Below are positions 8,438 to 18,797 of a stretch of DNA of 64,000 nucleotides, piece by piece. Every line of letters starts with the position of its first letter. Position 1 is the first letter of the stretch. The position numbers and the translations under genes are program-made. Source of the DNA: Paenibacillus sp. Soil787 (GTDB lineage Bacteria > Bacillota > Bacilli > Paenibacillales > NBRC-103111). The notes under the pieces are model-generated. The model searched no databases and was not told the origin of the DNA. It saw only the letters and a list, made by a program, of their open reading frames with translations. The stretch covers positions 93,272-157,271 of the forward strand of contig NZ_LMSP01000013.1 of assembly GCF_001429545.1 (NCBI RefSeq), written 5' to 3'.

Positions 8438-8612
8438 GGACTGGAATGACGTTAATCTCCGAAAAAGAGTGAATTTGAACATCTAATGGACTCGATAGCC
8501 CTTAATCTCCTTCAAATGATGAAAATAAGATAGATTGAAGCCGAATAACGGCGCTGAAGTCCGTAAGCTCGGAATCATCGCACCAAATAGGCAGTTAGCG
8601 GCATATACGCCC
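8438..8612. repeat. Four-box intergenic element, GGACT class
   Basis: Forward boxes begin GGACT at 8438 and 8488 (50 nt apart) and both end TTAATCTCC. Inverted boxes end AGTCC at 8562 and GCCC at 8612 (50 nt apart). Total 175 bp, the same geometry as the GGAACG class with a different box sequence. Confidence 0.65.
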
Positions 8613-8747
8613 GTTAAACGTCTATTTCCGGTTGGTTTCATTAGCTGTGTGCTAGAATTGGTCCGCCGGGGAATTATGCAGGCCGCTGACTGTGGATAAG
8701 AGGGGTAGAAGGAGCTGGGAACGAATGAGTGAACATGAATGGTGAAC

Positions 8748-8932
8748 CATTGGATTTTATCCACTGATTTTCCTATTCAGGCCTAACAATGATAGCAAAC
8801 ATTGGATTATTTCCAATCGAATGGCCTCAAAACGTTAATATTCGTGGAAAATGTTGGTTTCCATTGGATTTTCTCCAATCAAAGTCGGATGTCCAAAGCC
8901 CGTGATGATATTTCATTGGATTTTCTCCAATG
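8748..8932. repeat. Four-box intergenic element, palindromic CATTGGA class
   Basis: Four boxes near CATTGGATTTTCTCCAATG start at 8748, 8800, 8862 and 8914, spaced 52, 62 and 52 nt. Each box is itself an inverted repeat ATTGGA/TCCAAT. It lies just upstream of the sensor-kinase promoter. Confidence 0.85.
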
Positions 8933-9018
8933 TCATTCAAATATTACATGGCTTGTGAGATCCAGTTTGTTCATTTTTGCCAATATGACTAAAGGGATAG
9001 CAGGAACACGAACGATGT

Positions 9019-9027
9019 TGCTATAAT
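9019..9027 (+). promoter_or_regulatory. Extended -10 promoter for the sensor kinase operon
   Basis: TGCTATAAT gives an extended -10 (TGnTATAAT). No matching -35 is seen at 17 nt upstream. The kinase start is 45 nt downstream. Confidence 0.55.
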
Positions 9028-9071
9028 GTCGTCAAGGGATTGGTCAATACGAAGATATAGGGGTAAATCAG

Positions 9072-10874
9072 ATGAGATCATGGAGTCAACTTATACTAAG
9101 CATTAACCGCAGCTTCAGGGTAAAACTGATTCTCAGCCTATCCGTTATCATTTTGCTGGCCTTCGGCGTAACGGGCTATTTAACGTATCGCTATAATTTG
9201 TCACTATTTGAGGAAGAAATCAGTAAGCAGTTTTCTAGTACGAATGAAGAGGCACTGGCGAAGATGGACCTGAAAGTTCAGGAGGTTGTACGGGTCTCAC
9301 AAACGGTCGTATTTAATCCTGAAATCGAAAAGGTCATCACGCGGATCAATTCGAGCGAAGATTCCGATCCATTTAAATTGTATTACAATAAAAAGCAAAT
9401 CGAAGATCAGATTTTCCAGATCAAATCGGATGCGCCGTACATTACTGGCATGTATTTATATGATCTCAAAGGGAATCCTTCTTATTTCAGCTATACCACC
9501 TCGGCCATTAATATCCCGAGTGAGAGCGTATTCAGCACAATTCAATCCAAAATCAACGACACCTACGGGGACCTCGTATGGATTAGCATGCCGTTGCCAT
9601 CCTCTATTGAACCAAGCGGGTTTAGAAATACAATCATTGTGGCCCGGTGGATGAAAAATAGTGCTTTGAACACGTATGGCGTGCTCGTGATGGCTTTTGA
9701 CGAGTCGTTCTTCTCGGGTTCTCTCAAGGAACTGACGAAGAATGGAGAGGGCGAAGTCTATTTGTTCAACAAGAATAATGAGCTGTTATTTAGCAATTCG
9801 CCGGAGAGCTCGGTAGATAAACGGGAACGGCTGAAAAATTTGAATCAAACTCAGCTATTGGATAACCATCTGTTCGTTCAAGCACAGTCGAAAGTGACTT
9901 CCTTCAAGCTGGTCAGCGGAACTTCGCTTACGGCCATTCAAAGCAAGAATCGAGATTTATTTCAGAAAATCGTAATCTCTGGCCTGATCAGCGTTCTTCT
10001 CACCAGTGTGTTGATTATACTTTCCACGGGCAATCTGCTGCGGCCGCTCAAGGATTTGCTGCAGGGTCTGCGCAAGGTAAGATCTGGCGATTTCGATACG
10101 CGCATCGAGATTAGAACCAAAGATGAGCTTGCTTATATCGGAGAGAGCTTCAACGCAATGGCCGAACAAGTCGGAAGGCTGATTAAGGAAGTGTATTTGA
10201 CGCAATTGAGTGAGAAGGAAGCGGAGCTTAAAGCGCTGCAAGCCCAACTGAATCCACATTTTCTGCATAATATGTTTAACGAAATTTATTGGAAGCTTTA
10301 TCTGCAAGATGAGACCGAAACGGCGGCCTTGATCGCGGCTATATCGGAGATGCTCAAGTATTCATTGATGCCTGTGCGTACGCTGACCACCGTGAGGGAA
10401 GAATTTCAGCAGATTCGTAACTATTTGAAGGTGCAGAAGGAGCTCTTTGAAACGGACTTGGAGACGATTATTCAAGCGGATGATGACGTTCTGAACGGCC
10501 AGGTAATGCGGTCTCTTCTCCAACCATTGGTAGAAAATGTGTTTATGCATGCCTTTCGCAACAAAGTGTCGCATAAAGTGCTGTTGATTAAAGCGAGCAG
10601 CCGGGATGGCTTCCTGGAGATTGAAGTAACGGATAATGGCTGCGGTATGGATGAAGTGGCCATTTCGCAAATACTGGGCTTCGAGGGCTCATCTTTGCCG
10701 CAGCGTTCAGATGGGCGAGAAAGTCTCGGGGTTCGCAGTGTTGTAAGGAGAATCGAGCTGGTGTATGGTACGCCTTATCGTTTGGAAATCAATAGCGTGA
10801 TTGAAAGCGGCACCACTATGCGCTTAGTTTTGCCTTTTGTAAATGATGTCGGGACAGGAGGTTCAGCAGCATGA
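9072..10874 (+). CDS. YesM-type sensor histidine kinase
   Basis: 600 residues. A membrane segment at about 17-38 and another near 300-320 enclose a large extracellular sensor region; then come a HAMP domain (about 322-375), a His_kinase domain with the phosphoacceptor in QAQLNPHFLHN (H396), and an ATPase domain with N box LLQPLVENVFMHAF and DNGCGM. This architecture is typical of YesM kinases that sense extracellular sugars or their binding proteins. The start has AGGGG 9 nt upstream. Its stop overlaps the response-regulator start by 4 nt (ATGA), so the pair is translationally coupled. The signal is unknown; the following genes degrade inositol. Confidence 0.92.
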   Translation: MRSWSQLILSINRSFRVKLILSLSVIILLAFGVTGYLTYRYNLSLFEEEISKQFSSTNEEALAKMDLKVQEVVRVSQTVVFNPEIEKVITRINSSEDSDPFKLYYNKKQIEDQIFQIKSDAPYITGMYLYDLKGNPSYFSYTTSAINIPSESVFSTIQSKINDTYGDLVWISMPLPSSIEPSGFRNTIIVARWMKNSALNTYGVLVMAFDESFFSGSLKELTKNGEGEVYLFNKNNELLFSNSPESSVDKRERLKNLNQTQLLDNHLFVQAQSKVTSFKLVSGTSLTAIQSKNRDLFQKIVISGLISVLLTSVLIILSTGNLLRPLKDLLQGLRKVRSGDFDTRIEIRTKDELAYIGESFNAMAEQVGRLIKEVYLTQLSEKEAELKALQAQLNPHFLHNMFNEIYWKLYLQDETETAALIAAISEMLKYSLMPVRTLTTVREEFQQIRNYLKVQKELFETDLETIIQADDDVLNGQVMRSLLQPLVENVFMHAFRNKVSHKVLLIKASSRDGFLEIEVTDNGCGMDEVAISQILGFEGSSLPQRSDGRESLGVRSVVRRIELVYGTPYRLEINSVIESGTTMRLVLPFVNDVGTGGSAA

Positions 10875-12427
10875 GAATCGGGAAAGTATTGATTGTGGAA
10901 GATCAGCCGAATTTTCGAAAAGGGCTGATAAAGATGTTAGAGGGCAGAGAATTGGGCTGGGAAGTGGTTGGCGAAGCAAGCAATGGGCAGGATGCCTTAG
11001 CGCTGCTGGATGAGCTTAAGCCTGATTTGGTGTTGACCGATATTCGAATGCCCGTCATGGACGGGATTGAATTCGTAGGCCATTTGCGACAGAGCCATCC
11101 TGACATGCTTGTCATCATTTTGACGGGATACAAGAATTTCGAGTATGCACAAGCTGCCGTTCGGCATGGTGCGCTGGATATTCTGATCAAGCCATGTACG
11201 GAACAGGATGTTCGTCAGGTGATGAATAAGGCATCCGAGCGGTTCTATGTTAAATACGCGCAGCAGCAAAAGCAGCAAGTGCAGCTGAGGCTTCAGCAAG
11301 ATCAGGAGCTTCGAGCGGCTTTATTGGACTTGCCTTATGAGAAGAGCGTAGCAGCAAGGCTAACGGAGGGCTTGGCTGGTAGGGAGCTGTGGCTTCTGCA
11401 AATGAACAGTGAGGATTTGGCAAATAAAGCGTATGGGAAAAGCGACATGAGTCTTATGCAATTTGCGTTCTCCAATATCGCCCTAGAGCTGCTGAATGGA
11501 GCGGGGCTGGAGGCTCAGCTTCTATTGGTGGAGCATGACAGCTTTGTACTGGTTTCGGCACAACATGGTGTCGAAGAGAGCTTGCAAGAAGCCATTCAAA
11601 ATGCTTCCATCGAATATTTGAAAATTCGCTTGCATATGATTTCCATGGGGATCGGCCCTTCTGCTAATGAGTTAGCGGATTTGTATAACTTGACCAAAGG
11701 GATTGTCTATGGACCTGTTAACAGCCTTCCTGAGATTGGTAGTGAGACAGGTTCCGGGATCATGCTATCGCTGAACCAAGCGAAGGTTAGAGAAATGGAA
11801 GTTCAACTGATGTCTGCCATTCTGGTCGGTCAGGAGGACAGTCTTCAGCTACTTTTGGATCGAGTGCTGGCCGAGCTGTCTCTTACATCGCCAGAGGAAA
11901 TGCGAATAGGGGCGTTATCTCTCTCCATTGCTTTGCTTGGAACAATACAGAAGCAATTTGATTCGGGCGATAACAATGCGCTAGCCAGGATTCCTAACGA
12001 AATGCCGCAGACGCATTGGACCTCAGAGGAAGTCCTTCAATGGGCTGCCGAGCAAGTGAAGAGCTTCCTGCAGCAATTTAACAACTGGCAAGCGGCCAAA
12101 AGTGACAATCTGATCGAGAGAGCCGTCAAGTACATTGAAGAGCACTACAATGAAGAATGCCGCTTGACCGATGTGGCCTCGCATATTCATTTAAATCCAA
12201 GCTATTTCAGCGTCGTATTTAAGAAAGCAACAGGGGAAAGCTTTACGCGCTTCGTTACCCGTTTCCGTATGGATAAGGCGGCTTTGCTGCTCCGAAATAC
12301 CGATATGAGAATATTCGAGATCGCTTCCGCAATCGGGTTTGATGAGCCGAACTATTTTACGAATGTCTTCAAACAGCAGTTCCAAATGTCTCCCAAGGAA
12401 TATAGGAATGGCAGAGCGACATCATAA
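10871..12427 (+). CDS. YesN-type response regulator with AraC DNA-binding domain
   Basis: 518 residues. An N-terminal receiver domain has the phosphoacceptor D57 in LVLTDIRMPVMDG and the conserved K near residue 107 (DILIKPC). A variable middle region is followed by two AraC-type helix-turn-helix motifs at about 415-515 (LTDVASHIHLNPSYFSVVFK; IFEIASAIGFDEPNYFTNVFK). It is the partner of the upstream kinase, with overlapping start. Such regulators usually activate a nearby sugar transporter; here the first genes downstream are iol genes behind their own promoter, and the closest transporter is 10 kb away. Confidence 0.92.
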   Translation: MRIGKVLIVEDQPNFRKGLIKMLEGRELGWEVVGEASNGQDALALLDELKPDLVLTDIRMPVMDGIEFVGHLRQSHPDMLVIILTGYKNFEYAQAAVRHGALDILIKPCTEQDVRQVMNKASERFYVKYAQQQKQQVQLRLQQDQELRAALLDLPYEKSVAARLTEGLAGRELWLLQMNSEDLANKAYGKSDMSLMQFAFSNIALELLNGAGLEAQLLLVEHDSFVLVSAQHGVEESLQEAIQNASIEYLKIRLHMISMGIGPSANELADLYNLTKGIVYGPVNSLPEIGSETGSGIMLSLNQAKVREMEVQLMSAILVGQEDSLQLLLDRVLAELSLTSPEEMRIGALSLSIALLGTIQKQFDSGDNNALARIPNEMPQTHWTSEEVLQWAAEQVKSFLQQFNNWQAAKSDNLIERAVKYIEEHYNEECRLTDVASHIHLNPSYFSVVFKKATGESFTRFVTRFRMDKAALLLRNTDMRIFEIASAIGFDEPNYFTNVFKQQFQMSPKEYRNGRATS

Positions 12428-12429
12428 GG

Positions 12430-12441
12430 TTAAGAGCTTAA
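12430..12441. promoter_or_regulatory. Possible auxiliary LacI-type operator
   Basis: TTAAGAGCTTAA differs by one base from the twin operators TTAAGCGCTTAA located 101 bp downstream. It touches the stop of the response-regulator gene. Confidence 0.4.
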
Positions 12442-12497
12442 TGATGGTACTTTGCCACTCCCATTTCTTCGTCCATGAGTTTTTTTTGTAAAAGGCA

Positions 12498-12526
12498 TTG
12501 CGGTCGAAAACAATATGTTGTACTAT
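12498..12526 (+). promoter_or_regulatory. Probable iol operon promoter
   Basis: TTGCGG (12498-12503), 17-nt spacer, TACTAT (12521-12526). The first operator begins 5 nt after the -10 and would cover the start point. Both hexamers are imperfect. Confidence 0.5.
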
Positions 12527-12530
12527 CGGA

Positions 12531-12542
12531 TTAAGCGCTTAA
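12531..12542. promoter_or_regulatory. LacI-type operator 1 of the iol operon
   Basis: Perfect palindrome TTAAGCGCTTAA followed by CC. An identical site lies 22 bp downstream (centre to centre), about two helical turns, so two repressor dimers could bind the same face. Confidence 0.8.
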
Positions 12543-12552
12543 CCTTGTGAGA

Positions 12553-12564
12553 TTAAGCGCTTAA
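12553..12564. promoter_or_regulatory. LacI-type operator 2 of the iol operon
   Basis: Second perfect TTAAGCGCTTAA with the same flanks (GATTAAGCGCTTAACC). Together with operator 1 it forms the expected target of the LacI-family protein encoded at the end of the operon. Confidence 0.8.
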
Positions 12565-12589
12565 CCTTTATCGTGAAAGGAAGATGGTC

Positions 12590-14455
12590 ATGAGTACGAT
12601 TCGACTAACGATGGCACAAGCGCTGCTGCGTTTTCTGGACCAACAGTATGTGTCTGTGGATGGACAAGAGACCAAGTTTGTACGTGGTGTCATGGGGATT
12701 TTCGGTCATGGCAATGTGACAGGACTTGGAGAAGCCTTGGAACGGAGCGCAGGAGACCTTACTTATATACAAGGCAAGAATGAGCAGGGGATGGTTCATG
12801 CCGCGGCGGCTTACGCCAAGCAGCAAAACCGTCGGCAAATCTATGCCTGCACGACATCGATTGGACCCGGTGCTCTGAATATGGTGACCGCCGCGGCAAC
12901 AGCGACAGTCAACCGGATTCCGGTGCTGCTGCTGCCAGGTGACAATTTTGCCTCAAGACAGCCGGATCCAGTGCTTCAGCAGCTTGAGGTTGTGGGCGAT
13001 TATACCGTGTCAGCTACAGATCCCTTCAAATCGGTCAGTAAATATTGGGACCGGATTGTTCGGCCCGAGCAGTTGATGAGCGCGGCTGTACAGGCGATGC
13101 GGGTGTTAACAGACCCTGCAGAAACAGGAGCGGTTACATTAGCTTTGCCTCAAGATGTGCAGGCAGAGGCGTACGATTATCCGGAAGCCTTTTTCGATAA
13201 GAAAGTCCATTATCTAGATAGACGTCCACCAGCAAGAGAAGCAGTGAATCGCGCTGTGGCCTGCCTGGCAGGCAAACAGCGTCCGTTGATTATTGCAGGC
13301 GGCGGAGTCCTTTATGCGGATGCGACGAAAGAATTAATGGAATTTGCAGCTGCCTTTGGGATTCCTGTAGCAGAAACGCAGGCTGGTAAAAGCTCGTTGC
13401 CTTGGAACCACCCGCTGAATGTTGGTGCTATTGGTGTTACGGGCGCACTCGCAGCGAATGTGCTGGCGAAGCAAGCGGACCTGATTATCGGCGTAGGGAC
13501 GCGGTATTCCGACTTTACAACGGCATCTAAATCGGCTTTTGCGAATCCGAAGGTGCAGTTTATTAATATAAATGTAAGTGGGTTTGATTCTTCAAAATTG
13601 AGCGGGATAGGTATTACCGCTGATGCGAAGGAAGCGTTAAGTGCTCTGAAAGATGCTATGACGGCTCAGCGCTATGTTAGCGGTTACGAGAACGGTTACA
13701 TAGCTTCTTTGAAAGCGGAGTGGGATGGCGAGGTTGACCGTTTATACAATGCGGAAAGTGCAGAGGGCTTTGCCCAAACTCGCGCGCTTGGGGTCATTAA
13801 TCAAACGATTGATCCTTCAGCTGTCATTGTTTGCGCAGCGGGGAGCCTGCCGGGGGATTTACACCGTTTATGGCGATCTTCGGAGCCTAAAACCTATCAT
13901 ATGGAATACGGCTTCTCCTGTATGGGTTATGAAGTTAGCGGCGCTTTCGGGGCAGCATTGGCGGAGCCGAATCGCGAGGTCTATGCCGTGGTCGGTGATG
14001 GAAGCTACCTGATGCTGCACTCTGAGTTGGTTACAAGCCTCCAAGAAGGCCGGAAATTTACGGTGCTGCTGTTCGATAATCATGGTTTCCAATGCATCCA
14101 TAATCTGCAAAGGGGCCACGGCAGCGACGGCTTCGGGAATGAGTTCCGGTATCGTGAAGCCGCTACGGGCAAGTTGACAGGAGGATATATGCCGATCGAT
14201 TTCGCAGCGCATGCTCGCAGCTTAGGCGCAAAGGCGTACAAAGCAAGCACACCGGAAGAACTCAAGGAAGCGCTGCTTAAAGCGAAGGAAGAAACGGTCA
14301 CGACGCTGATCGAAATTCCTGTTGTTCCGGGAACTAACACACAGGGTTATGAATCCTGGTGGCAGGTAGGTGTTCCAGAAGTTTCCGAGAGCGAGAAAGT
14401 AATTGCAGCACACGAAGAAATGAAGAAAAACATACAAGCGGCGAGACCCATTTAA
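12590..14455 (+). CDS. iolD: 3D-(3,5/4)-trihydroxycyclohexane-1,2-dione acylhydrolase IolD
   Basis: 621 residues from ATG 12590; the ATG at 12584 is only 3 nt from AAAGGA. It is a thiamine-diphosphate enzyme: the N-terminal domain has [17 protein letters not shown], the central domain GGGVLYADA, and the C-terminal ThDP motif GDGS at about 469-472 followed by [11 protein letters not shown]. IolD hydrolyses the cyclic dione made by IolE to 5-deoxy-D-glucuronate. It is the first gene of the inositol operon. Gaps to following genes are short (24, 7, 31, 38 nt), consistent with one transcript. Confidence 0.95.
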   Translation: MSTIRLTMAQALLRFLDQQYVSVDGQETKFVRGVMGIFGHGNVTGLGEALERSAGDLTYIQGKNEQGMVHAAAAYAKQQNRRQIYACTTSIGPGALNMVTAAATATVNRIPVLLLPGDNFASRQPDPVLQQLEVVGDYTVSATDPFKSVSKYWDRIVRPEQLMSAAVQAMRVLTDPAETGAVTLALPQDVQAEAYDYPEAFFDKKVHYLDRRPPAREAVNRAVACLAGKQRPLIIAGGGVLYADATKELMEFAAAFGIPVAETQAGKSSLPWNHPLNVGAIGVTGALAANVLAKQADLIIGVGTRYSDFTTASKSAFANPKVQFININVSGFDSSKLSGIGITADAKEALSALKDAMTAQRYVSGYENGYIASLKAEWDGEVDRLYNAESAEGFAQTRALGVINQTIDPSAVIVCAAGSLPGDLHRLWRSSEPKTYHMEYGFSCMGYEVSGAFGAALAEPNREVYAVVGDGSYLMLHSELVTSLQEGRKFTVLLFDNHGFQCIHNLQRGHGSDGFGNEFRYREAATGKLTGGYMPIDFAAHARSLGAKAYKASTPEELKEALLKAKEETVTTLIEIPVVPGTNTQGYESWWQVGVPEVSESEKVIAAHEEMKKNIQAARPI

Positions 14456-14479
14456 CGATAAAGGGGAGAGAACATATCT

Positions 14480-15388
14480 ATGAAAGATCTGCCATTTAAG
14501 CTAGGTATTCATCCAATTAATTGGGTGGGAGAAGACGTCAAAGAACATGGCGCGGATACCACATATGAGCAAATTTTAGATGATATTCAGGCGTTGGGGC
14601 TAAAAGGTACCGAGATGGGCCGTAAATATCCGACCGATATTGCGGTGCTGAAGCAGGAGCTGGATAAGCGGGGGATAGGCCTCGTGTCACAGTGGAAATC
14701 CGTGCTATTCTCTGATCCTACGTACAGGGATGAGGAGCTGAAAGCCTACAGGAAGCATGCCGAATTTCTCAAAGAAATGGGCAGTACGGTCATCAGCACA
14801 GCGGAAGTTGGGGGTTCGCTCCACTTTGACCCGCGCCGCTCCCCGAACGAGAAGGAAGTGCTTCGTCTGGACGAAGCCGGCTGGCAAAGCTTAGCCGAAG
14901 GACTGAACCTTGCGGGAGCCATCGCGCAGGAGTACGGTCTGAAGCTGACGTATCACCATCATGGCGGAACGGTTGTTGAAAGTCCGGAGGAAATCGATAA
15001 GCTGATGGAGCTCACGGATCCTTCGCTTGTACACCTGCTCTTTGATACCGGTCATGCCTATTATGGCGGGGCGGATCCACTCACTGTGCTGCGCAAGCAT
15101 GAGAAGCGGATCGCTTATATCCACTTGAAGGATATTCGGCAAGCCGTGTTAGACGAAGCTCGCGCCGAGCAGGTCGACTTCGTGACTTGTATCCGCAAAG
15201 GGGTGTTCACCGTTCCGGGTGATGGCTGTATCGAGTTTGCACCTATTTTTGAGGAGCTGCTGGCACAAGGTTATGCGGGATGGGCGATGTTGGAAGGCGA
15301 GCAGGATCCGGCTGCACACAACCCTTACGAATACGCGAAGCAAGCACTTCAACATATAGAATCCCTCATTCCACAAGAAAGAAGGTAA
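14480..15388 (+). CDS. iolE: 2-keto-myo-inositol (myo-inosose-2) dehydratase IolE
   Basis: 302 residues with the opening FKLGIHPINWVGED typical of IolE and a TIM-barrel AP-endonuclease-2 fold. Metal and substrate residues are in LTYHHHGGTVVES, LLFDTGHAYYGG and IAYIHLKDIR. It removes water from 2-keto-myo-inositol to give the trihydroxycyclohexanedione used by IolD. The GGGGAGAG ribosome site precedes the ATG. It lies between iolD and iolC. Confidence 0.95.
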   Translation: MKDLPFKLGIHPINWVGEDVKEHGADTTYEQILDDIQALGLKGTEMGRKYPTDIAVLKQELDKRGIGLVSQWKSVLFSDPTYRDEELKAYRKHAEFLKEMGSTVISTAEVGGSLHFDPRRSPNEKEVLRLDEAGWQSLAEGLNLAGAIAQEYGLKLTYHHHGGTVVESPEEIDKLMELTDPSLVHLLFDTGHAYYGGADPLTVLRKHEKRIAYIHLKDIRQAVLDEARAEQVDFVTCIRKGVFTVPGDGCIEFAPIFEELLAQGYAGWAMLEGEQDPAAHNPYEYAKQALQHIESLIPQERR

Positions 15389-15395
15389 CGATCCG

Positions 15396-16406
15396 ATGAC
15401 TTATGTTTCCTTTCCGCAGTCGAAGCCGCTCGATTTTGTAGCCATTGGCAGACTATGCATAGATTTGAATGCGAATGAAATTAATCGTCCCATGGAAGAG
15501 ACCATGACGTTTACCAAATATGTAGGGGGTTCACCCGCTAACATTACGATTGGCATGGCAAGATTGGGCATGAAAACGGCCTTTGTTGGCAAAATCGCCA
15601 ACGATCAAATGGGACGTTTCATCGCTGATTATTTAGAACGGAACAACATCGAAACAACGAATGTCGTGACTGATCATACAGGCGCGGTTACGGGACTAGC
15701 TTTTACAGAAATTAAAAGCCCAACGGAATGCAGCATCCTTATGTATCGCGACAATGTGGCTGATCTGCTGCTAACACCGTCCGAAGTGCAAGAATCGCTG
15801 ATTGCTGAATCGAAGGTTTTGCTTATTTCTGGTACAGCACTTGCGCAAAGCCCGTCCCGCGAAGCTGTCTTTCAGGCACTGGAATACGCGAAGAAGCATG
15901 GGGTCGTCATCATTTTTGATCTGGATTACCGTCCATACACATGGACAACTTCGGAAGAGACAGCTGTTTACTACAATTTGGCGGCTGAGAAATGTGACAT
16001 TATTCTGGGTACTCGCGAAGAATTCGATATGATGGAGCGCTTTGAGAACAATGCGGAGAAAAATGATCGTATCACGGCTGCGAAATGGTTCGATTACTCG
16101 GCCAAGATTGTCATTATCAAACATGGCAAGGAAGGCTCCATCGCTTATACGCCAGACGGTGTTGGTCATCGTGCCATGAGCTTTCCTGCTAAGGTGGTCA
16201 AGACGTTTGGTGCGGGCGATTCTTATGCGGCTGGCTTTATTTATGGCATCATGCAAGGTTGGACGATTGAGAAAAGTATGGAATACGGCAGTGCCGCAGC
16301 TTCTATCGTGATCTCCAGTCACAGTTGCTCTGATGCGATGCCGACAACCGATCAAGTAAATGACTATATCGAGCGCTGCAACCGCGGTGAAATTACAGCA
16401 TCATAA
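15396..16406 (+). CDS. iolC: 5-dehydro-2-deoxygluconokinase IolC
   Basis: 336 residues, PfkB/ribokinase family. The N-terminal signature is DFVAIGRLCIDLNANEI with MTFTKYVGGSPANI; the C-terminal ATP/catalytic signature is FGAGDSYAAGFIYG. It phosphorylates 2-deoxy-5-keto-D-gluconate at C6. It starts 7 nt after the iolE stop with AAGAAAGAAGG as a modest ribosome site. Confidence 0.95.
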   Translation: MTYVSFPQSKPLDFVAIGRLCIDLNANEINRPMEETMTFTKYVGGSPANITIGMARLGMKTAFVGKIANDQMGRFIADYLERNNIETTNVVTDHTGAVTGLAFTEIKSPTECSILMYRDNVADLLLTPSEVQESLIAESKVLLISGTALAQSPSREAVFQALEYAKKHGVVIIFDLDYRPYTWTTSEETAVYYNLAAEKCDIILGTREEFDMMERFENNAEKNDRITAAKWFDYSAKIVIIKHGKEGSIAYTPDGVGHRAMSFPAKVVKTFGAGDSYAAGFIYGIMQGWTIEKSMEYGSAAASIVISSHSCSDAMPTTDQVNDYIERCNRGEITAS

Positions 16407-16437
16407 CTAATTCGAACCACTAAAGGAGAGTCCACAT

Positions 16438-17883
16438 ATGACAACAACATTGAAAAACTGGATCGGCGGCGAATGGATCGCTTCAACATCCACACAAACA
16501 GAACCGGTATATAACCCTGCAACAGAAGAAATTCTTGCTCATATTCCAATCTCTACGAAAGATGATGTGGATCATGCGGTTCGTACGGCACAAGAAGCTT
16601 TCCAAACCTGGAGCCGCACACCTGTACCACGCAGGGCTCGCGTACTATTCAAATACCAACAGCTTCTGGTTGAGCATTGGGATGAGCTGGCTCGAATCGT
16701 TACGCAAGAAAACGGCAAAAGCTACAATGAAGCTTACGGAGAAGTGCTTCGCGGCATCGAGTGCGTAGAATTCGCCGCTGGGGCTCCATCGCTCATGATG
16801 GGCAAACAGCTTCCAGATATCGCGTCCAATATTGAATCCGGCATGTACCGTTATCCAATCGGTGTTATCGGCGGTATCACACCGTTCAACTTCCCGATGA
16901 TGGTGCCTTGCTGGATGTTCCCGCTGGCGATTGCCTGCGGCAATACATTCGTGCTGAAGCCGTCTGAGCGCACACCTCATCTGGCAAACCGCTTGGCTGA
17001 GCTGTTCCATGAAGCGGGCTTACCAGCTGGCGTGCTTAATATCGTTCATGGTGCGCATGACGTGGTCAATGGCCTGCTTGAACATAAGGAAGTTAAAGCC
17101 ATTTCGTTCGTTGGCTCCCAGCCAGTTGCCGAATATATCTACAAAACTGCTTCTGCCAATGGCAAACGCGTTCAAGCGCTCGCAGGCGCTAAAAACCACT
17201 CGATCGTTATGCCGGATGCCGATTTGAACATTGCTGTGAAAGAAATCGTCAATGCAGCCTTTGGTTCTGCAGGCGAGCGCTGTATGGCTTGTTCCGTCGT
17301 GGTGGCGGTTGGAGAAGTTGGCGATACGCTTGTGGGCAAGCTGCTTGAAGCTGCTGATAAGATTACGATTGGCAATGGTTTGGAGGAAGGCATTTTCTTA
17401 GGGCCTGTCATCCGTGGTCAGCATAAAGAAAGAACGCTTAAATATATTGAAATCGGTGAAACCGAAGGAGCGCTTCTGGTCCGCGATGGACGTAAGGACG
17501 CTGCTTCTGAGGGGCAAGGTTATTTCGTGGGACCTACGATCTTTGACCAAGTGGAGTGCGGCATGAAAATTTGGGAGGACGAGATTTTTGCACCTGTTCT
17601 CTCCATCGTTAGAGTGGCTACTCTTGAGGAAGCGATCGAGCTCTCCAATCGTTCCGATTTTGCTAATGGCGCATGTCTCTTCACAAAGGATGGCAGCAAT
17701 GTACGCCAATTCCGTGAAAATATCGATGCCGGTATGCTCGGCATTAACCTAGGCGTTCCTGCGCCTATGGCTTTCTTCCCTTTCTCTGGCTGGAAAAAAT
17801 CGTTCTACGGCGATTTGCATGCGAATGGGACGGACGGCGTGGAGTTCTATACGCGGAAGAAAATGGTCACTGCTCGCTGGTAA
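16438..17883 (+). CDS. iolA: (Methyl)malonate-semialdehyde dehydrogenase IolA/MmsA
   Basis: 481 residues, CoA-acylating aldehyde dehydrogenase. Motifs: [20 protein letters not shown] near residue 143, the NAD fold [12 protein letters not shown], and the catalytic cysteine C282 in AGERCMAC. It converts malonic semialdehyde released by IolJ to acetyl-CoA. AAAGGAGAG precedes the ATG. Its position inside the iol cluster supports the inositol role over valine catabolism. Confidence 0.95.
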   Translation: MTTTLKNWIGGEWIASTSTQTEPVYNPATEEILAHIPISTKDDVDHAVRTAQEAFQTWSRTPVPRRARVLFKYQQLLVEHWDELARIVTQENGKSYNEAYGEVLRGIECVEFAAGAPSLMMGKQLPDIASNIESGMYRYPIGVIGGITPFNFPMMVPCWMFPLAIACGNTFVLKPSERTPHLANRLAELFHEAGLPAGVLNIVHGAHDVVNGLLEHKEVKAISFVGSQPVAEYIYKTASANGKRVQALAGAKNHSIVMPDADLNIAVKEIVNAAFGSAGERCMACSVVVAVGEVGDTLVGKLLEAADKITIGNGLEEGIFLGPVIRGQHKERTLKYIEIGETEGALLVRDGRKDAASEGQGYFVGPTIFDQVECGMKIWEDEIFAPVLSIVRVATLEEAIELSNRSDFANGACLFTKDGSNVRQFRENIDAGMLGINLGVPAPMAFFPFSGWKKSFYGDLHANGTDGVEFYTRKKMVTARW

Positions 17884-17921
17884 CAGCGGGTTAGACCTTA
17901 TCGACAGGAGAGGAGAACTTC

Positions 17922-18797
17922 ATGACGCTCGTTTCAATGAAAGAGATGCTGCAGCAGGCTTTGGCAGGAAAATATGCGGTCGGGCAGTTTAATTTGAATA
18001 ACCTAGAATTTACACAAGCGATCCTACAGGCTGCTCAGCAGGAACAAGCGCCTGTCATTCTAGGCGTTAGTGAAGCTTATATCCCGTATATGGGCGGACT
18101 GCCCTGTATTGTAGGCATGGTGAAATCGCTGATTGAGCACTATGGGATAACCGTCCCAGTAGCTCTTCATCTAGATCACGGAACCAGCTATGACCTATGT
18201 ATCCGTGCGATCCATGCCGGATTTACCTCGGTCATGATCGATGCTTCTCATCATACGCTGGAACACAATATCGAAGTCACTCGTCAGGTGACACAAGCGG
18301 CGCATGTGCTGGGTGTATCGGTGGAGTCGGAGCTGGGCCGGATTACCGGACGCGAGGATGATTTAGCCGTAGACGAAGCCGAAGGCATGTACGCTGTTGC
18401 TGAGGACTGCGTTCGTTTAGTGAGGGAGACGGGGATCGATTGTTTAGCTCCAGCCCTTGGATCCGTTCACGGTCCTTATCGGGGACAGCCAAAGCTCGGT
18501 TTCGATCGAATGGCGGAAATTAGAACGCTGACTGGACTGCCGCTGGTGCTTCATGGCGGAAGCGGTCTGCCAGATGAAGAGATTCGTCAAGCGATCGCTT
18601 GCGGTACAGCCAAAATCAACGTGAATACCGATAATCAAATCGCTTGTACAGCCGCTATCCGTTCGTTCTTGAATGAACATCCGGAAGCATACGATCCAAG
18701 GAACTATTTAGTGCCGGCACGGGAAGCGATCATCGCCTCCGTTAGAGCTAAAATTCAATTGTTCGGGAGTGCGGGCAAAGCAGGAGGGAAAGCATGA
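17922..18797 (+). CDS. iolJ: 6-phospho-5-dehydro-2-deoxy-D-gluconate aldolase IolJ
   Basis: 291 residues, class II fructose-bisphosphate-aldolase fold. Zinc ligands and phosphate-binding elements are visible in [42 protein letters not shown] and INVNTDNQ. It splits the product of IolC into dihydroxyacetone phosphate and malonic semialdehyde. Family sequence alone could also fit a Fba or tagatose-bisphosphate aldolase; the operon context decides for IolJ. Its stop overlaps the iolG start. Confidence 0.9.
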   Translation: MTLVSMKEMLQQALAGKYAVGQFNLNNLEFTQAILQAAQQEQAPVILGVSEAYIPYMGGLPCIVGMVKSLIEHYGITVPVALHLDHGTSYDLCIRAIHAGFTSVMIDASHHTLEHNIEVTRQVTQAAHVLGVSVESELGRITGREDDLAVDEAEGMYAVAEDCVRLVRETGIDCLAPALGSVHGPYRGQPKLGFDRMAEIRTLTGLPLVLHGGSGLPDEEIRQAIACGTAKINVNTDNQIACTAAIRSFLNEHPEAYDPRNYLVPAREAIIASVRAKIQLFGSAGKAGGKA

